Source of the DNA: Hyphomonadaceae bacterium UBA1933
GTDB taxonomy: Bacteria; Pseudomonadota; Alphaproteobacteria; Caulobacterales; Aquidulcibacteraceae
Reading direction: 5' to 3'
Length of the DNA: 64,000 nt
Assembly: GCA_002337085.1 (NCBI GenBank)
Contig: DDFH01000006.1
Location: 1,021,098 to 1,085,097 of the forward strand
Shown here: one piece after another, positions 42,460-51,357 of the stretch
Layout: each line of letters opens with the position of its first letter
How positions within the stretch are numbered: position 1 is the stretch's first letter
The notes under the pieces: generated by a model
Database searches by the model: none
Seen by the model: only the letters and a program-made list of their open reading frames with translations
Told to the model about the DNA's origin: nothing
Position numbers and translations under genes: made by a program

Positions 42460-43949
42460 TAGCGGATTTTCACCTTGTCCCCCAAAAGTGAAGGGATCGT
42501 CATCATAATAATATATAAATCCATCCAAAGACCGGAGTTTTCGATATATTCAATATCATATTGAACCCGCTCTTCGACTTCTTCAGGGGTATGAACTGGC
42601 CCACGAGAGCCATGAATTGCCGCCCATCCGGTAATGCCTGGCTTAATACGGTGGCGGTGGGCATAGTCTGAAACTAATTTTTCGCTTAAATCACCGCCTG
42701 TCCTCATGCCAATTGCATGCGGGCGTGGGCCAACCAAAGACATATCGCCCAAAATCACATTAAATAATTGCGGCAACTCATCAATTGAGGTTTTCCGAAT
42801 AAATTTCCCAACTTTGGTTACGCGGGGGTCGTCTTGCACCACTTGTTGCGCGGCCTGATAATCGCATTGATCCGTAAACATTGAGCGGAATTTAAAGCAA
42901 TAGAATTCCTGATTATTAAAGCCATGACGTTTTTGTCGGAAGAAAACCGGCCCTTTGCTTTCCAATTTAATGGCAATGGCGGTTAAAATCATAATTGGGC
43001 TGATTAGGATTAACGCGATAATGCTTATTACCAAATCCTGTACTCGCTTCCAAAATGCGCGTTTGGCGTCTTCGGGGCTTCCTGAAACATAGGCAACCGG
43101 AAATGCACCAAGATTACCAATGGTTATACCATCAACCTCAAACCCCTGCATATCAATTGCCAATACCAATTTATTTGGCATAGTCCGCAATTTTTCTGTA
43201 AGTTGTAAAACGCGCTCTTGGGCAGCACTTGAAACCGTAATCACAACGCGGTCAATCGTTGGCAATTTTTCCCATTCCATAAGGGTTTCAAGATCCCCCA
43301 AAACCGGAACTCCGTTAATCTCTTTGGGGGCGCGACTAAGGCGGTCATCAAAAATACCAAGGAAATTAAAATCTCCGCCGGATTTTAACTTATTAATTAA
43401 AATCTTTGCCTGTTTGGTTGCGCCAACCACAACAATATTCATTGAAAAGAAGCCAGCTTCACTAAGACGTTTTACAATTGCCGCAGATATAGTATGGGTG
43501 ATTAATAAAATTACGCCCGCTGATGCGACCATATATGTGGCTTCACCAACAGTCTCTTGCCACGGGCGTGCCGAAATACCGGAAACCAAAAAGCCGATTA
43601 CAATTGCAAGCGGCATGGCAATAACAATTGCCCCCAACGTGTTTAAAAAATGTTTTAAAGGGCCTGGGCGCGATGTGAAATGATATAAATCATTTTCACG
43701 TGCCACCCACCATAATGCCGCTGCTGAAAACGCAAATGGCATGGTGATTGCCAAATCTGCTGATAATAAACGGTCGGCAATATAAATGCGCAAAGTCACC
43801 GCCATTAAAAAGGCAACGGCAAAAAAATCAAAAATCTCTAATGCTTTTGCAAAACCAGAACGAAATATACGCGCACCCCGCGCCGCACGCCTTCCTTGGA
43901 ATGTATTGGTTTTCTCTACTAAAATTTTCGCGGTATCAGCCGACAACAT
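42459..43949 (-). CDS. hfsE: Holdfast initiating glycosylphosphotransferase HfsE (WbaP type)
   Basis: Transfers the first sugar phosphate to undecaprenyl phosphate. 496 residues from the ATG at 43949 with GGGGAAG before it; a GTG at 43961 is an alternative start. Four N-terminal membrane helices (about 30-135), a CoA-binding-like Rossmann domain (about 160-265, IVVVGATKQAKILINKL), a membrane-embedded helix (about 300-325) and the C-terminal sugar transferase domain (about 326-495) with ESKGPVFFRQKRHGF, FKFRSMF, KTSIDELPQLFNVILGDMSL and VGPRPHA. First gene of hfsE-hfsF-hfsG. No hfsH follows. Confidence 0.9.
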   Translation of the reverse strand: MLSADTAKILVEKTNTFQGRRAARGARIFRSGFAKALEIFDFFAVAFLMAVTLRIYIADRLLSADLAITMPFAFSAAALWWVARENDLYHFTSRPGPLKHFLNTLGAIVIAMPLAIVIGFLVSGISARPWQETVGEATYMVASAGVILLITHTISAAIVKRLSEAGFFSMNIVVVGATKQAKILINKLKSGGDFNFLGIFDDRLSRAPKEINGVPVLGDLETLMEWEKLPTIDRVVITVSSAAQERVLQLTEKLRTMPNKLVLAIDMQGFEVDGITIGNLGAFPVAYVSGSPEDAKRAFWKRVQDLVISIIALILISPIMILTAIAIKLESKGPVFFRQKRHGFNNQEFYCFKFRSMFTDQCDYQAAQQVVQDDPRVTKVGKFIRKTSIDELPQLFNVILGDMSLVGPRPHAIGMRTGGDLSEKLVSDYAHRHRIKPGITGWAAIHGSRGPVHTPEEVEERVQYDIEYIENSGLWMDLYIIMMTIPSLLGDKVKIR

Positions 43950-44180
43950 ATTCTTCCCCACTGGGCGCGAATATAACTCTTTGTTCTAAGCAATCAGTTA
44001 ATAGCATGATATTATTTACAGTTAATTTGCCGATATTTATGATAATATTTAAAAATAACTTGTGATATGGGGCATGTTACACGTCAAATGCACTTGCATC
44101 ATGCTGAAATTTTAGTGCAATTAATCTGCCAGAATATCTTGGCATCTTGGAAATGTTCGTATAACACCATTCCGCAGAGT

Positions 44181-44271
44181 GGAGACGTGGCCGAGAGGCT
44201 GAAGGCACTCGTTTGCTAAATGAGCGTACTCCAAAAGGGTACCGAGGGTTCGAATCCCTCCGTCTCCGCCA
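44181..44271 (+). tRNA. tRNA-Ser (anticodon GCU)
   Basis: Acceptor stem GGAGACG/CGTCTCC, discriminator G, encoded CCA; anticodon loop TTGCTAA gives GCU (reads AGC/AGU). A long variable arm lies between the anticodon stem and the T arm, as expected for tRNA-Ser. The T-arm is GAGGGTTCGAATCCCTC. Confidence 0.96.
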
Positions 44272-44614
44272 CTTTTATCCAGTAGTTTTAATATTTATGC
44301 GTGTTGCCGTCTGTAATTCTTTGCGTCTGGTGAATCGGTTTGGTGTGCTTTCATGAATAAATAGAAAATTGTGTGAATTAAGGTAGAGGTTTGTTTTGGA
44401 GGTGGTTTGATTTCAAAATTTTAACCTAAATATGAGGGGTGTTTTTCATTGCTGTGTCTGCGATAAGTATGAAAAATACAAATAATAACAATATATTACA
44501 AAATATTTTGCTCAAAGTGTAATTATTGGGTTTGACATTTCATAATCTGGTGATAAAAGTGTTGCATGAATTTATTTTAATCAGCCTTTTGTGCTGTTTT
44601 TTTTAAAATCAAAA

Positions 44615-44628
44615 TGACACCGGTATCA
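44615..44628. promoter_or_regulatory. LacI/GalR-type operator, distal
   Basis: TGACACCGGTATCA, a near-palindrome centred on CCGG, flanked by A and T that extend the symmetry (ATGACACCGGTATCAT). One mismatch from the proximal site. Its centre is 91 bases from that of the proximal site. Confidence 0.75.
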
Positions 44629-44705
44629 TATGCCGATAATTCATATGGCAATAATTTAATATAGATAAAATGCTTTAAACGAGGGAATATTTTTTTTAAA
44701 TAAAA

Positions 44706-44719
44706 TGACACCGGTGTCA
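44706..44719. promoter_or_regulatory. LacI/GalR-type operator, proximal
   Basis: TGACACCGGTGTCA, a perfect 14-bp palindrome with the central CpG/CCGG typical of LacI-family operators. It ends 75 bases before the TonB receptor ATG. Two spaced operators suggest DNA looping by a tetrameric or paired repressor. The regulator gene is not in this window. Confidence 0.8.
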
Positions 44720-44794
44720 GAATAGATTTTGCTAAATTGTACAATCAATATATGCAAGAGCAAAATCAAAATTAATAAAAATTGGGAGGAAAAA

Positions 44795-47521
44795 ATGAAA
44801 TTTCGCAGAAGTATTAGACAAAATACAAGTATGTTGGCGGTGTCATTTGCACTGGCATTATCATTTGTTGGCAGTGCATATGCCCAAAGCAATGAAAAGG
44901 CACAATCATCAGATGGCAGCGAAGTAATCGTCGTAAAAGGTATTCGTGGCTCTTTAAATAAGTCACGTGAAATCAAGCGCAAGTCTGCCAACCTTGTTGA
45001 AAGCATTGTTGCCGAAGACATTGGTAAAATGCCAGATTTAAACCTTGCTGAATCCATTCAAAGGGTTCCAGGTGTGGCAATGTCCCGCGAAGGTGGTGAG
45101 GGTCGAAACATCACTTTGCGTGGTTTTAGCCCTGATTTTACCCGCACCACTTTAAACGGCATGGAAGTTCCGGCAAGTAGTGATGGTTTAGATAGTGGTG
45201 GTGTTACAATTAACGCAGGTCGTGCGTTTGATTTCCACGTTTTTGCATCGGAATTATTTAACCGTATCGATATTCAAAAGACCCAAAAAGCCTCAACTGA
45301 GGAGGGCGGTATTGCCGGTACTGTTGACCTTTATTCGGCACGTCCATTTGATTTTCGTGAAGATTTTACCGCATCGGCATCGGTACAGGGCGGCTATAAC
45401 TCGCTAACAGAAAAAACTGATCCACGCGTTGCTGTTATGGTTAGTAAGAAGTTCCTTGATGGCAAGTTTGGGGTTTTGCTTTCTGCGGCATTATCACAAA
45501 GAACCGTTCACCAAGAAGGCTATTCAAGTGTCCGTTGGACATCGCCATATGTCAATGGTGACGCGTGGGATACTTCACGTTTAACTTCGGTAACTGGCAC
45601 GCCATCTAGTGCATGTGGTGCCGCAGACCCACTTAATTGTTTATGGGCGCCGCGTCTTCCCCGTGCTGACTTTTTTGGTAATGATCAAAAACGTGAAGGC
45701 TATACAGCATCATTCCAATATAAACCAAATGACAAGCTGACACTTACTTTGGATGCACTCCATTCATCACTGGAAAATGACCGTTATAGCTATAATTCAA
45801 TGGAATGGTTGCTTACCCACGGGCCAGCAGGCAATTTCACTGGACAGACACCTTTAACTTTTGTGATTGCGCCCGATGGTAAAACCTTAAAGGCAGCAAG
45901 CTTTGATGATGTAACATCATGGTATGAAAGCCGCCACCAAAAATCGGATTCAAAGTTTAATCAGATTGTGCTTTCGGGCAAATATAATGTTAATGACAAA
46001 CTTACCATTGACGCAATGGCAGGTAGTGCAACCGATGATGCAGACAGAACCGAATTACGTTTCTATTATCGTTCTATTCCGCATTATTATTCATATGATT
46101 ATTCCCAAGATCCATATGTACCAGTTGTTAGCTGGGGTAGTTATGACCCGAATAAAGCAAGCAATTATATTGATACCCTTACTGCGGCAAACCGTATCAA
46201 TAATGTAAAGAAAGAAAATTTCACCACCAAAATTGATACAACTTATACAGCGGATACATTCAATGTTAAGGCTGGCCTAAATTATAATAACCGCAAGGTT
46301 ACTTATTCCGAAGGTTATGGCAATAATCCTACGGCAAGTTTGGCGCAATATACAATGCCATTCCCAATTTCAAACTTTGGAAAAGGGCTTGATGGCCCGG
46401 GTCTTGTGCCATTCCGTGTAGCAGATTTTGACGCCATTGCTGCGTCTGGTTTAATTGCACCGGGTTATACCACCAATGTTCCTGCGGGTTGGGATGTTGG
46501 CGAAGAAACCATGGGCGCATATGTTGAAATGAACTCTGAATATTATTTTGGCGATATGCGTTTACGTTCGAATGTTGGTTTGCGCTATGTGAAAACCAAT
46601 GTGACTTCGAGTGCAGTCATCAGCGGCACAAAGGTTGAAGATAAATCATCTTATGACAATTACTTGCCGTCAATTAACCTTGCGCTTGATGTAACCAAAG
46701 ATGTTGTGGTTCGTGCCTCTTATGGTCGTAGTATGACACGTGCGGGCTTAAGTTCATTGAATATTGCAGGGCCAGTATTTGGTTATACAACAAGAACCGT
46801 TGGCAATATTGGTAACCCAGAGCTTAAACCATATGAATCAAACGATATTGACCTTGGGGTTGATTGGTTCTTTGGTAAAGAGGGGCTTGTCTCTGTTGGC
46901 TTCTTCCATAAAGACATCGTAAGATCATTAAAGACACAAATTGTCACAAAAATGATTGATCCGTCTTTATGGCCTGCGATTTATGCCGACCCGCAATATG
47001 ACCCATCTTATAATGCGGATCCTGCACATGTGCCATATACCTTTACGATTCCGGTAAATGATGATTCAGGTGATTCAGTAAAAGGCTTTGAATTAACTTA
47101 TAATCAGCCATTCTCATTCCTTCCGGGCCCATGGTCTAAATTTGGTATTGCATCAAACTACACCCATGTTTCCGCAAGCGATTCAACTGGGCTTTCGCCT
47201 AATTCATACAATTTCACATTATATTATGACACCGGAAAATATGGTGCGCGTGTATCGGTGAATAAACGTGATGATTATTTGTTAAGCGAACCAGGTGGCA
47301 ACGGCCATGTTCAGGAAAGAAAATTCGGCCCAACCCATGTCGATTTCTCGGCATTCTATAATATTAATGACAAGCTAACTCTTAGCCTTGAAGGCATCAA
47401 TATTACGGATGAGATTGAGCGTATCTATGGAACTGGTGATACTGGAACAATGGATTTAACGCGCGAATATTCACACACTGGCGCGCAATGGTTTGTCGGC
47501 GTGCGTTATCGCTTTAGATAA
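44795..47521 (+). CDS. TonB-dependent receptor, Caulobacter-type carbohydrate family
   Basis: 908 residues from the ATG at 44795 (GGGAGGA six bases upstream; the longer frame is rejected). Signal peptide ending SAYAQ. TonB-box region VIVVKGIRGSLNKSREIKRK, then DIGKMPDLNLAESIQRVPGV and RNITLRGFSPDFTRTTLNGM (plug, about 40-170) mark the TIGR01782-like receptor family that often serves oligosaccharide uptake in Caulobacter and Xanthomonas. The barrel ends in FRF-like VGVRYRFR. First gene of the locus with the esterase and pectinesterase; substrate is inferred to be pectin oligomers. Confidence 0.93.
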   Translation: MKFRRSIRQNTSMLAVSFALALSFVGSAYAQSNEKAQSSDGSEVIVVKGIRGSLNKSREIKRKSANLVESIVAEDIGKMPDLNLAESIQRVPGVAMSREGGEGRNITLRGFSPDFTRTTLNGMEVPASSDGLDSGGVTINAGRAFDFHVFASELFNRIDIQKTQKASTEEGGIAGTVDLYSARPFDFREDFTASASVQGGYNSLTEKTDPRVAVMVSKKFLDGKFGVLLSAALSQRTVHQEGYSSVRWTSPYVNGDAWDTSRLTSVTGTPSSACGAADPLNCLWAPRLPRADFFGNDQKREGYTASFQYKPNDKLTLTLDALHSSLENDRYSYNSMEWLLTHGPAGNFTGQTPLTFVIAPDGKTLKAASFDDVTSWYESRHQKSDSKFNQIVLSGKYNVNDKLTIDAMAGSATDDADRTELRFYYRSIPHYYSYDYSQDPYVPVVSWGSYDPNKASNYIDTLTAANRINNVKKENFTTKIDTTYTADTFNVKAGLNYNNRKVTYSEGYGNNPTASLAQYTMPFPISNFGKGLDGPGLVPFRVADFDAIAASGLIAPGYTTNVPAGWDVGEETMGAYVEMNSEYYFGDMRLRSNVGLRYVKTNVTSSAVISGTKVEDKSSYDNYLPSINLALDVTKDVVVRASYGRSMTRAGLSSLNIAGPVFGYTTRTVGNIGNPELKPYESNDIDLGVDWFFGKEGLVSVGFFHKDIVRSLKTQIVTKMIDPSLWPAIYADPQYDPSYNADPAHVPYTFTIPVNDDSGDSVKGFELTYNQPFSFLPGPWSKFGIASNYTHVSASDSTGLSPNSYNFTLYYDTGKYGARVSVNKRDDYLLSEPGGNGHVQERKFGPTHVDFSAFYNINDKLTLSLEGINITDEIERIYGTGDTGTMDLTREYSHTGAQWFVGVRYRFR

Positions 47522-47544
47522 ATTTAAAATTTCCCTATAACTTG

Positions 47545-47577
47545 CTGCCGGTTTGGAGATATATTCCAAACCGGCAG
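47545..47577 (+). terminator. Hairpin after the TonB receptor gene
   Basis: A perfect 13-bp stem CTGCCGGTTTGGA/TCCAAACCGGCAG with a 7-base loop, with no strong T-run after it. It lies between the receptor stop and the esterase gene. It may reduce transcription into the two downstream enzyme genes or stabilise the receptor message. Confidence 0.7.
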
Positions 47578-47612
47578 AAATCTTAAATAACTAATTCATT
47601 CGGGAAAACGCC

Positions 47613-48575
47613 ATGTTAAGATCGTCTTTAATCTTACTTTCCTTGGTAACGCTTTGTTCGTGTGCAACAAAAATGGATAATTTACGCTCAATTGATGATA
47701 GCTATACCATCTCACAGCGTTATGATGGTTATAAAGATAAATATGCCGGTATTGAATGGCCTGTAACCGAATTTGTGGCGGGGCAAAAAGTATATTTTGA
47801 CCAACGCTATGAAAAAATTGGCAATCGTGAATTGCGAATTGACGTATTTCTTCCCCCGACGAATTTAAACAAACATAAAGCAATTCTTTTGGTGCATGGC
47901 GGTGCTTGGCGCTCTGGTAGCAAGTCACATTTTTATAATCTTGCAAATCGTATGGCGCAAAAGGGCTATGTGGTTTTTATACCTGAATACAGGTTGGCGC
48001 CCGAAATTGGTTATCCTGCGGGGCTTTTTGATATTAATAATGCAATTGTTTGGGCCAAATCACATGCAAACGAGTATGGTTTTGATGGCAATGAGCTTGC
48101 GATTGGCGGGGCATCTTCTGGCGGGCAAATGGCGGCGCTTATCGCCTATACTTCCGATACAAATTTATACAAAGAAGCGGGGCAAGACACAAAGGTAAGT
48201 GCTTTAATCGACCTTGACGGTGTCTTGGATTTTACAACACCACTGGCGTTAAAATTTGAGGATGCCAAGAAAAGTAAATCGGTTGCCGCACTTTGGCTTG
48301 GTGGCTCGATGGAGCAAGTGCCAAATAAATGGCATGAGGCAAGCGCCACAAGCCATCTTGGCAAAAATTCCCCCCCAACCCTTATCATTAGCAGTGGCAT
48401 TGAACGTTTTACAGCCGGCAAAGAAGAGGTTTTTCAAACCCTTAATAGCTTAAAAATTCGCAATGATTATTATGAATTTAAGGATGCACCGCATGATATA
48501 TGGCTTTTTGAGCCTTATTTGGGCAAAATTGCAGAAAGAATTGATAGCTTCCTTTCGCCAGAAACAAATAAATAA
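47613..48575 (+). CDS. Lipoprotein alpha/beta-hydrolase esterase
   Basis: 320 residues. Signal with lipobox LCSC (Cys about 18). Oxyanion-hole motif VHGGAWRSGS (about 93-102), nucleophile elbow GGASSGGQMAA (about 167-177), catalytic Asp region and final His in DAPHDIWLF. This is a BD-FAE/acetyl-esterase-like fold; removing acetyl or feruloyl groups from pectin would fit its place beside the pectinesterase and under the operators. The gene is 36 bp after the hairpin at 47545-47577. Confidence 0.85.
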   Translation: MLRSSLILLSLVTLCSCATKMDNLRSIDDSYTISQRYDGYKDKYAGIEWPVTEFVAGQKVYFDQRYEKIGNRELRIDVFLPPTNLNKHKAILLVHGGAWRSGSKSHFYNLANRMAQKGYVVFIPEYRLAPEIGYPAGLFDINNAIVWAKSHANEYGFDGNELAIGGASSGGQMAALIAYTSDTNLYKEAGQDTKVSALIDLDGVLDFTTPLALKFEDAKKSKSVAALWLGGSMEQVPNKWHEASATSHLGKNSPPTLIISSGIERFTAGKEEVFQTLNSLKIRNDYYEFKDAPHDIWLFEPYLGKIAERIDSFLSPETNK

Positions 48576-48583
48576 GTGGATAT

Positions 48584-49714
48584 ATGATGATGCCAATGCA
48601 AAATAAAATTATCAAAACCCCGCAATTGATTTTAAGCGTATTATTGCTTGTTGGTGGTTGTGCAAGTCTTTCAAACAATCAGAATGAAAATTTCTACGTT
48701 AAGAAAGACTGTAGGAAATCCGCGAATTGCTTTGTAACTATTCAAGCGGCGCTTGATGCGGCCAGCCAAGAAAAAGCCGATAAAGTAGTGAATATCGATA
48801 TTGGGGAAGGGGACTTTTATGAAAAGATTGTTGTTTCCCGCGATAAATTAAAGCTGCACGGTCAAGGAAGTTTAAAAACCCGTCTATATTATGATGCTGT
48901 CGCCCAGACTGCGGGTGTTTATCATCGTAATAAATGGGGCACACCTGGGTCGGCAACGCTTACGATAAATGCAAAAGATGTTGTGGTTTCTGGTTTAAAA
49001 ATCGAAAACACCTATGATTTTCTTGCGAATGATGCGCTTGCCGATGGAGATTCCAAAAAAGTTTCTAATTCACAGGCGGTCGCAATCCTTTTGGACATTG
49101 ATAGCGATAGGGTTGCAATCGATAATTCCTCAATAGAGGGATATCAAGACACTTTATTTGCCAATGGTAAGCGCGTTTATATCAAAAATAGTAAAATCTC
49201 TGGAAATGTTGATTTTATTTTTGGCAATGGCAGCGTTTTAATCGAAGATTCAATCATCGAAAGCCGTAAACGCGCCGCAAGCTTTAAAGAGGGTGAGTAT
49301 CAATCTTTTATAACTGCACCATCAACGCAAATTTCCCAAGAAATAGGCATTATTATTTATCACTCGAAAATTGTGCGTGAACAAGGTGTGCCCGATAATT
49401 CGGTGGCATTGGGTCGCCCTTGGCACCCAACCACAAAATTTGCCGATGGTCGTTATGCCGATCCTAATGCCATTGGACAGGCATCTTTTATAGATTGTTA
49501 TATGGACGCCCATATCAATCCCGAACATTGGACATTCATGAATGGCACGGCACGTGATGGCAGCAAGACCGCAATTTTCACGGCGCAATCATCACGCTTT
49601 TCAGAAGCAAACTCATATGGCCCTGGGGCGAGGCATATTGATATTGGTATTTCTTGGAAGGGTAATACAAATATAGACGCCATCCGCACACTATTTTTCA
49701 AAGATTGGAAATAG
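48584..49714 (+). CDS. Lipoprotein pectinesterase (CE8)
   Basis: Removes methyl esters from pectin homogalacturonan. 376 residues; lipobox VGGC (Cys about 26), so probably outer-membrane anchored. Right-handed beta-helix with the family motifs: QAVAILLD (about 165), GYQDTLFA with catalytic Asp (about 185-192), NVDFIFGNGSVLIEDS with the nucleophilic Asp (about 208-223) and VALGRPWHP with the substrate Arg (about 270-278). It starts 8 bases after the esterase stop. No pectate lyase or hydrolase lies in the window. Confidence 0.92.
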   Translation: MMMPMQNKIIKTPQLILSVLLLVGGCASLSNNQNENFYVKKDCRKSANCFVTIQAALDAASQEKADKVVNIDIGEGDFYEKIVVSRDKLKLHGQGSLKTRLYYDAVAQTAGVYHRNKWGTPGSATLTINAKDVVVSGLKIENTYDFLANDALADGDSKKVSNSQAVAILLDIDSDRVAIDNSSIEGYQDTLFANGKRVYIKNSKISGNVDFIFGNGSVLIEDSIIESRKRAASFKEGEYQSFITAPSTQISQEIGIIIYHSKIVREQGVPDNSVALGRPWHPTTKFADGRYADPNAIGQASFIDCYMDAHINPEHWTFMNGTARDGSKTAIFTAQSSRFSEANSYGPGARHIDIGISWKGNTNIDAIRTLFFKDWK

Positions 49715-49799
49715 TTGTGCGAAATCGCGCCTATAAATTTATTAAAGCCTAAAACCGTTTTTGGCGAATATGCTGTAAACGATTAATAGCCCAGACCAA

Positions 49800-51278
49800 T
49801 TATTTCATTGGAACTTTTACGGGAACTGGGACTGCTTTACCGGTTTCTGGTTTTTTTGCCGCAGGTTTTTGTGCGTCGGCAGTTTGAATTAATCCGCCTT
49901 TTGGCATGCCCGCATGAATAAAGGCAATCGCACGTTCAAGCACGTAATCCTTATTCTTATCCCAATTTTCTGGCGGCATATCTTTTGGCATATGCGGCTG
50001 TTCGCGTTTTGCACCAGAATCATTGTTTAGCGCATTTGGCAAATCTTCCTCAAAGCGGAATTCTGCTTTGCGGCGTTCAATGTCCTTGTCAGTAAGGCGA
50101 ATGCCAGAAACTTCGATATCAGGTTTAATACCCGCACCTTGGATAGAGCGACCAGAAGGCGTGTAATATTTCGCGGTGGTAAGGCGTAATGCACCATCTT
50201 TTCCACCAGAAAGTGGGATAACGGTTTGCACCGAACCTTTACCAAATGAGGTTGTGCCGAAAATAATGGCACGTTTTCTGTCTTGTAATGCGCCCGCAAC
50301 AATTTCCGATGCCGATGCCGTGCCTTCATTGGTAAGGATTACCAAAGGAACACCCGCCATTTTTTCACCGGCATTGCCATAATAGCGCTCAATCTGTTCA
50401 GGGCGACGACCACGGGTCGAAACGATTTCGCCGCGATCCATGAATAAATCCGATACTTCAACCGCCTGATCAAGAAGACCGCCGCCATTATTGCGAAGGT
50501 CAAGAACGATACCTTTTACATTGCCGCCCAATTTACGCTGAATATCATCAAGCGCTTTATCAACTTCTTTTGAGGTGTTTTCATTCACAAAAGTTGAAAT
50601 ACGAATATAACCAATGTCACCTTCAACCCGTGAACTAACAGCGTGCAATACGATGATTTCACGTTTTAACTTCATAATGATTGGACCCTCGGTGCCTTCG
50701 CGTGAAATGGTAAGGTCGATAGAAGTTCCAGGTTTCCCGCGCATTTGCTCAACCGCATCATCAAGTGGCATGCCGACAATGTTTTTGCCGTCAATCGCAA
50801 TGATTCTATCACCCGCTTTGATGCCTGCTTTTTGCCCCGGTGAGCCGTCCATAGGTGAAATTACCTTTACGCTTCCGGCATCAGAAGTAACCTCAAGACC
50901 AAGACCGCCATATTCGCCACGGGTCGAGGTTTGCATATTGTTAAATTCTTTGGCATTCATGAAGCTTGAATGTGGGTCAAGCGATGACAACATGCCATTA
51001 ATTGCCGAATCAATAAGCTCATCCTGCTTTGGTTGCACAACATAATCGGTGTTTACGCGCGCCAAAACATCGGCAAAGATGTTTAATTGATGTAATGTCG
51101 CCTCACGATTTTCTGATGATTGGGTAAAATTCGTTTCAGAATCCGACCACGCTACCGCGCCGCCGCCCAAAATTGCGCCCACACCAACAGAGCCGGCGAT
51201 AACCGGAATAATCCACCAACGAAATTTGGATTTGTTATTAGTTGTAGTTTTTTCCTGTTGGTTTTGCCCTGTTTGCAT
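49800..51278 (-). CDS. ctpA: Carboxy-terminal processing protease (S41)
   Basis: 492 residues. I chose the ATG at 51278 because GGAG stands six bases upstream; upstream in-frame starts lack one. N-terminal membrane anchor/signal WWIIPVIAGSVGVGAILGG (about 22-40), PDZ domain (about 100-185: GGLGLEVTSDAGSVKVISPM) and the S41 catalytic domain with nucleophile Ser in NEGTASASEIVAGALQDR (about 317-334) and Lys in GTTSFGKGSVQTV (about 341-353). The Pro/Lys-rich tail is disordered. It follows envC by 79 bases, the usual alphaproteobacterial order. Confidence 0.93.
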   Translation of the reverse strand: MQTGQNQQEKTTTNNKSKFRWWIIPVIAGSVGVGAILGGGAVAWSDSETNFTQSSENREATLHQLNIFADVLARVNTDYVVQPKQDELIDSAINGMLSSLDPHSSFMNAKEFNNMQTSTRGEYGGLGLEVTSDAGSVKVISPMDGSPGQKAGIKAGDRIIAIDGKNIVGMPLDDAVEQMRGKPGTSIDLTISREGTEGPIIMKLKREIIVLHAVSSRVEGDIGYIRISTFVNENTSKEVDKALDDIQRKLGGNVKGIVLDLRNNGGGLLDQAVEVSDLFMDRGEIVSTRGRRPEQIERYYGNAGEKMAGVPLVILTNEGTASASEIVAGALQDRKRAIIFGTTSFGKGSVQTVIPLSGGKDGALRLTTAKYYTPSGRSIQGAGIKPDIEVSGIRLTDKDIERRKAEFRFEEDLPNALNNDSGAKREQPHMPKDMPPENWDKNKDYVLERAIAFIHAGMPKGGLIQTADAQKPAAKKPETGKAVPVPVKVPMK

Positions 51279-51357
51279 TAAACGCTCCGATAATTGTTGC
51301 AACATAATATATTCATTTGCACAATACAATAAAGTTAAATCTATTTATGATAATGTT

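Larger units (their letters stand above)
44272..44794. other. 523-bp intergenic region upstream of the pectin-use operon
   Basis: AT-rich sequence with no gene that I can support. The only features seen are the two operator palindromes at 44615-44628 and 44706-44719. A TTGACA lies at 44532, but I see no well-spaced -10 with it. Confidence 0.7.

Noticed and set aside
44656..45057. 133-residue minus-strand frame over the TonB receptor start and operator
   Set aside because: Antisense shadow of the signal-peptide and TonB-box coding region.
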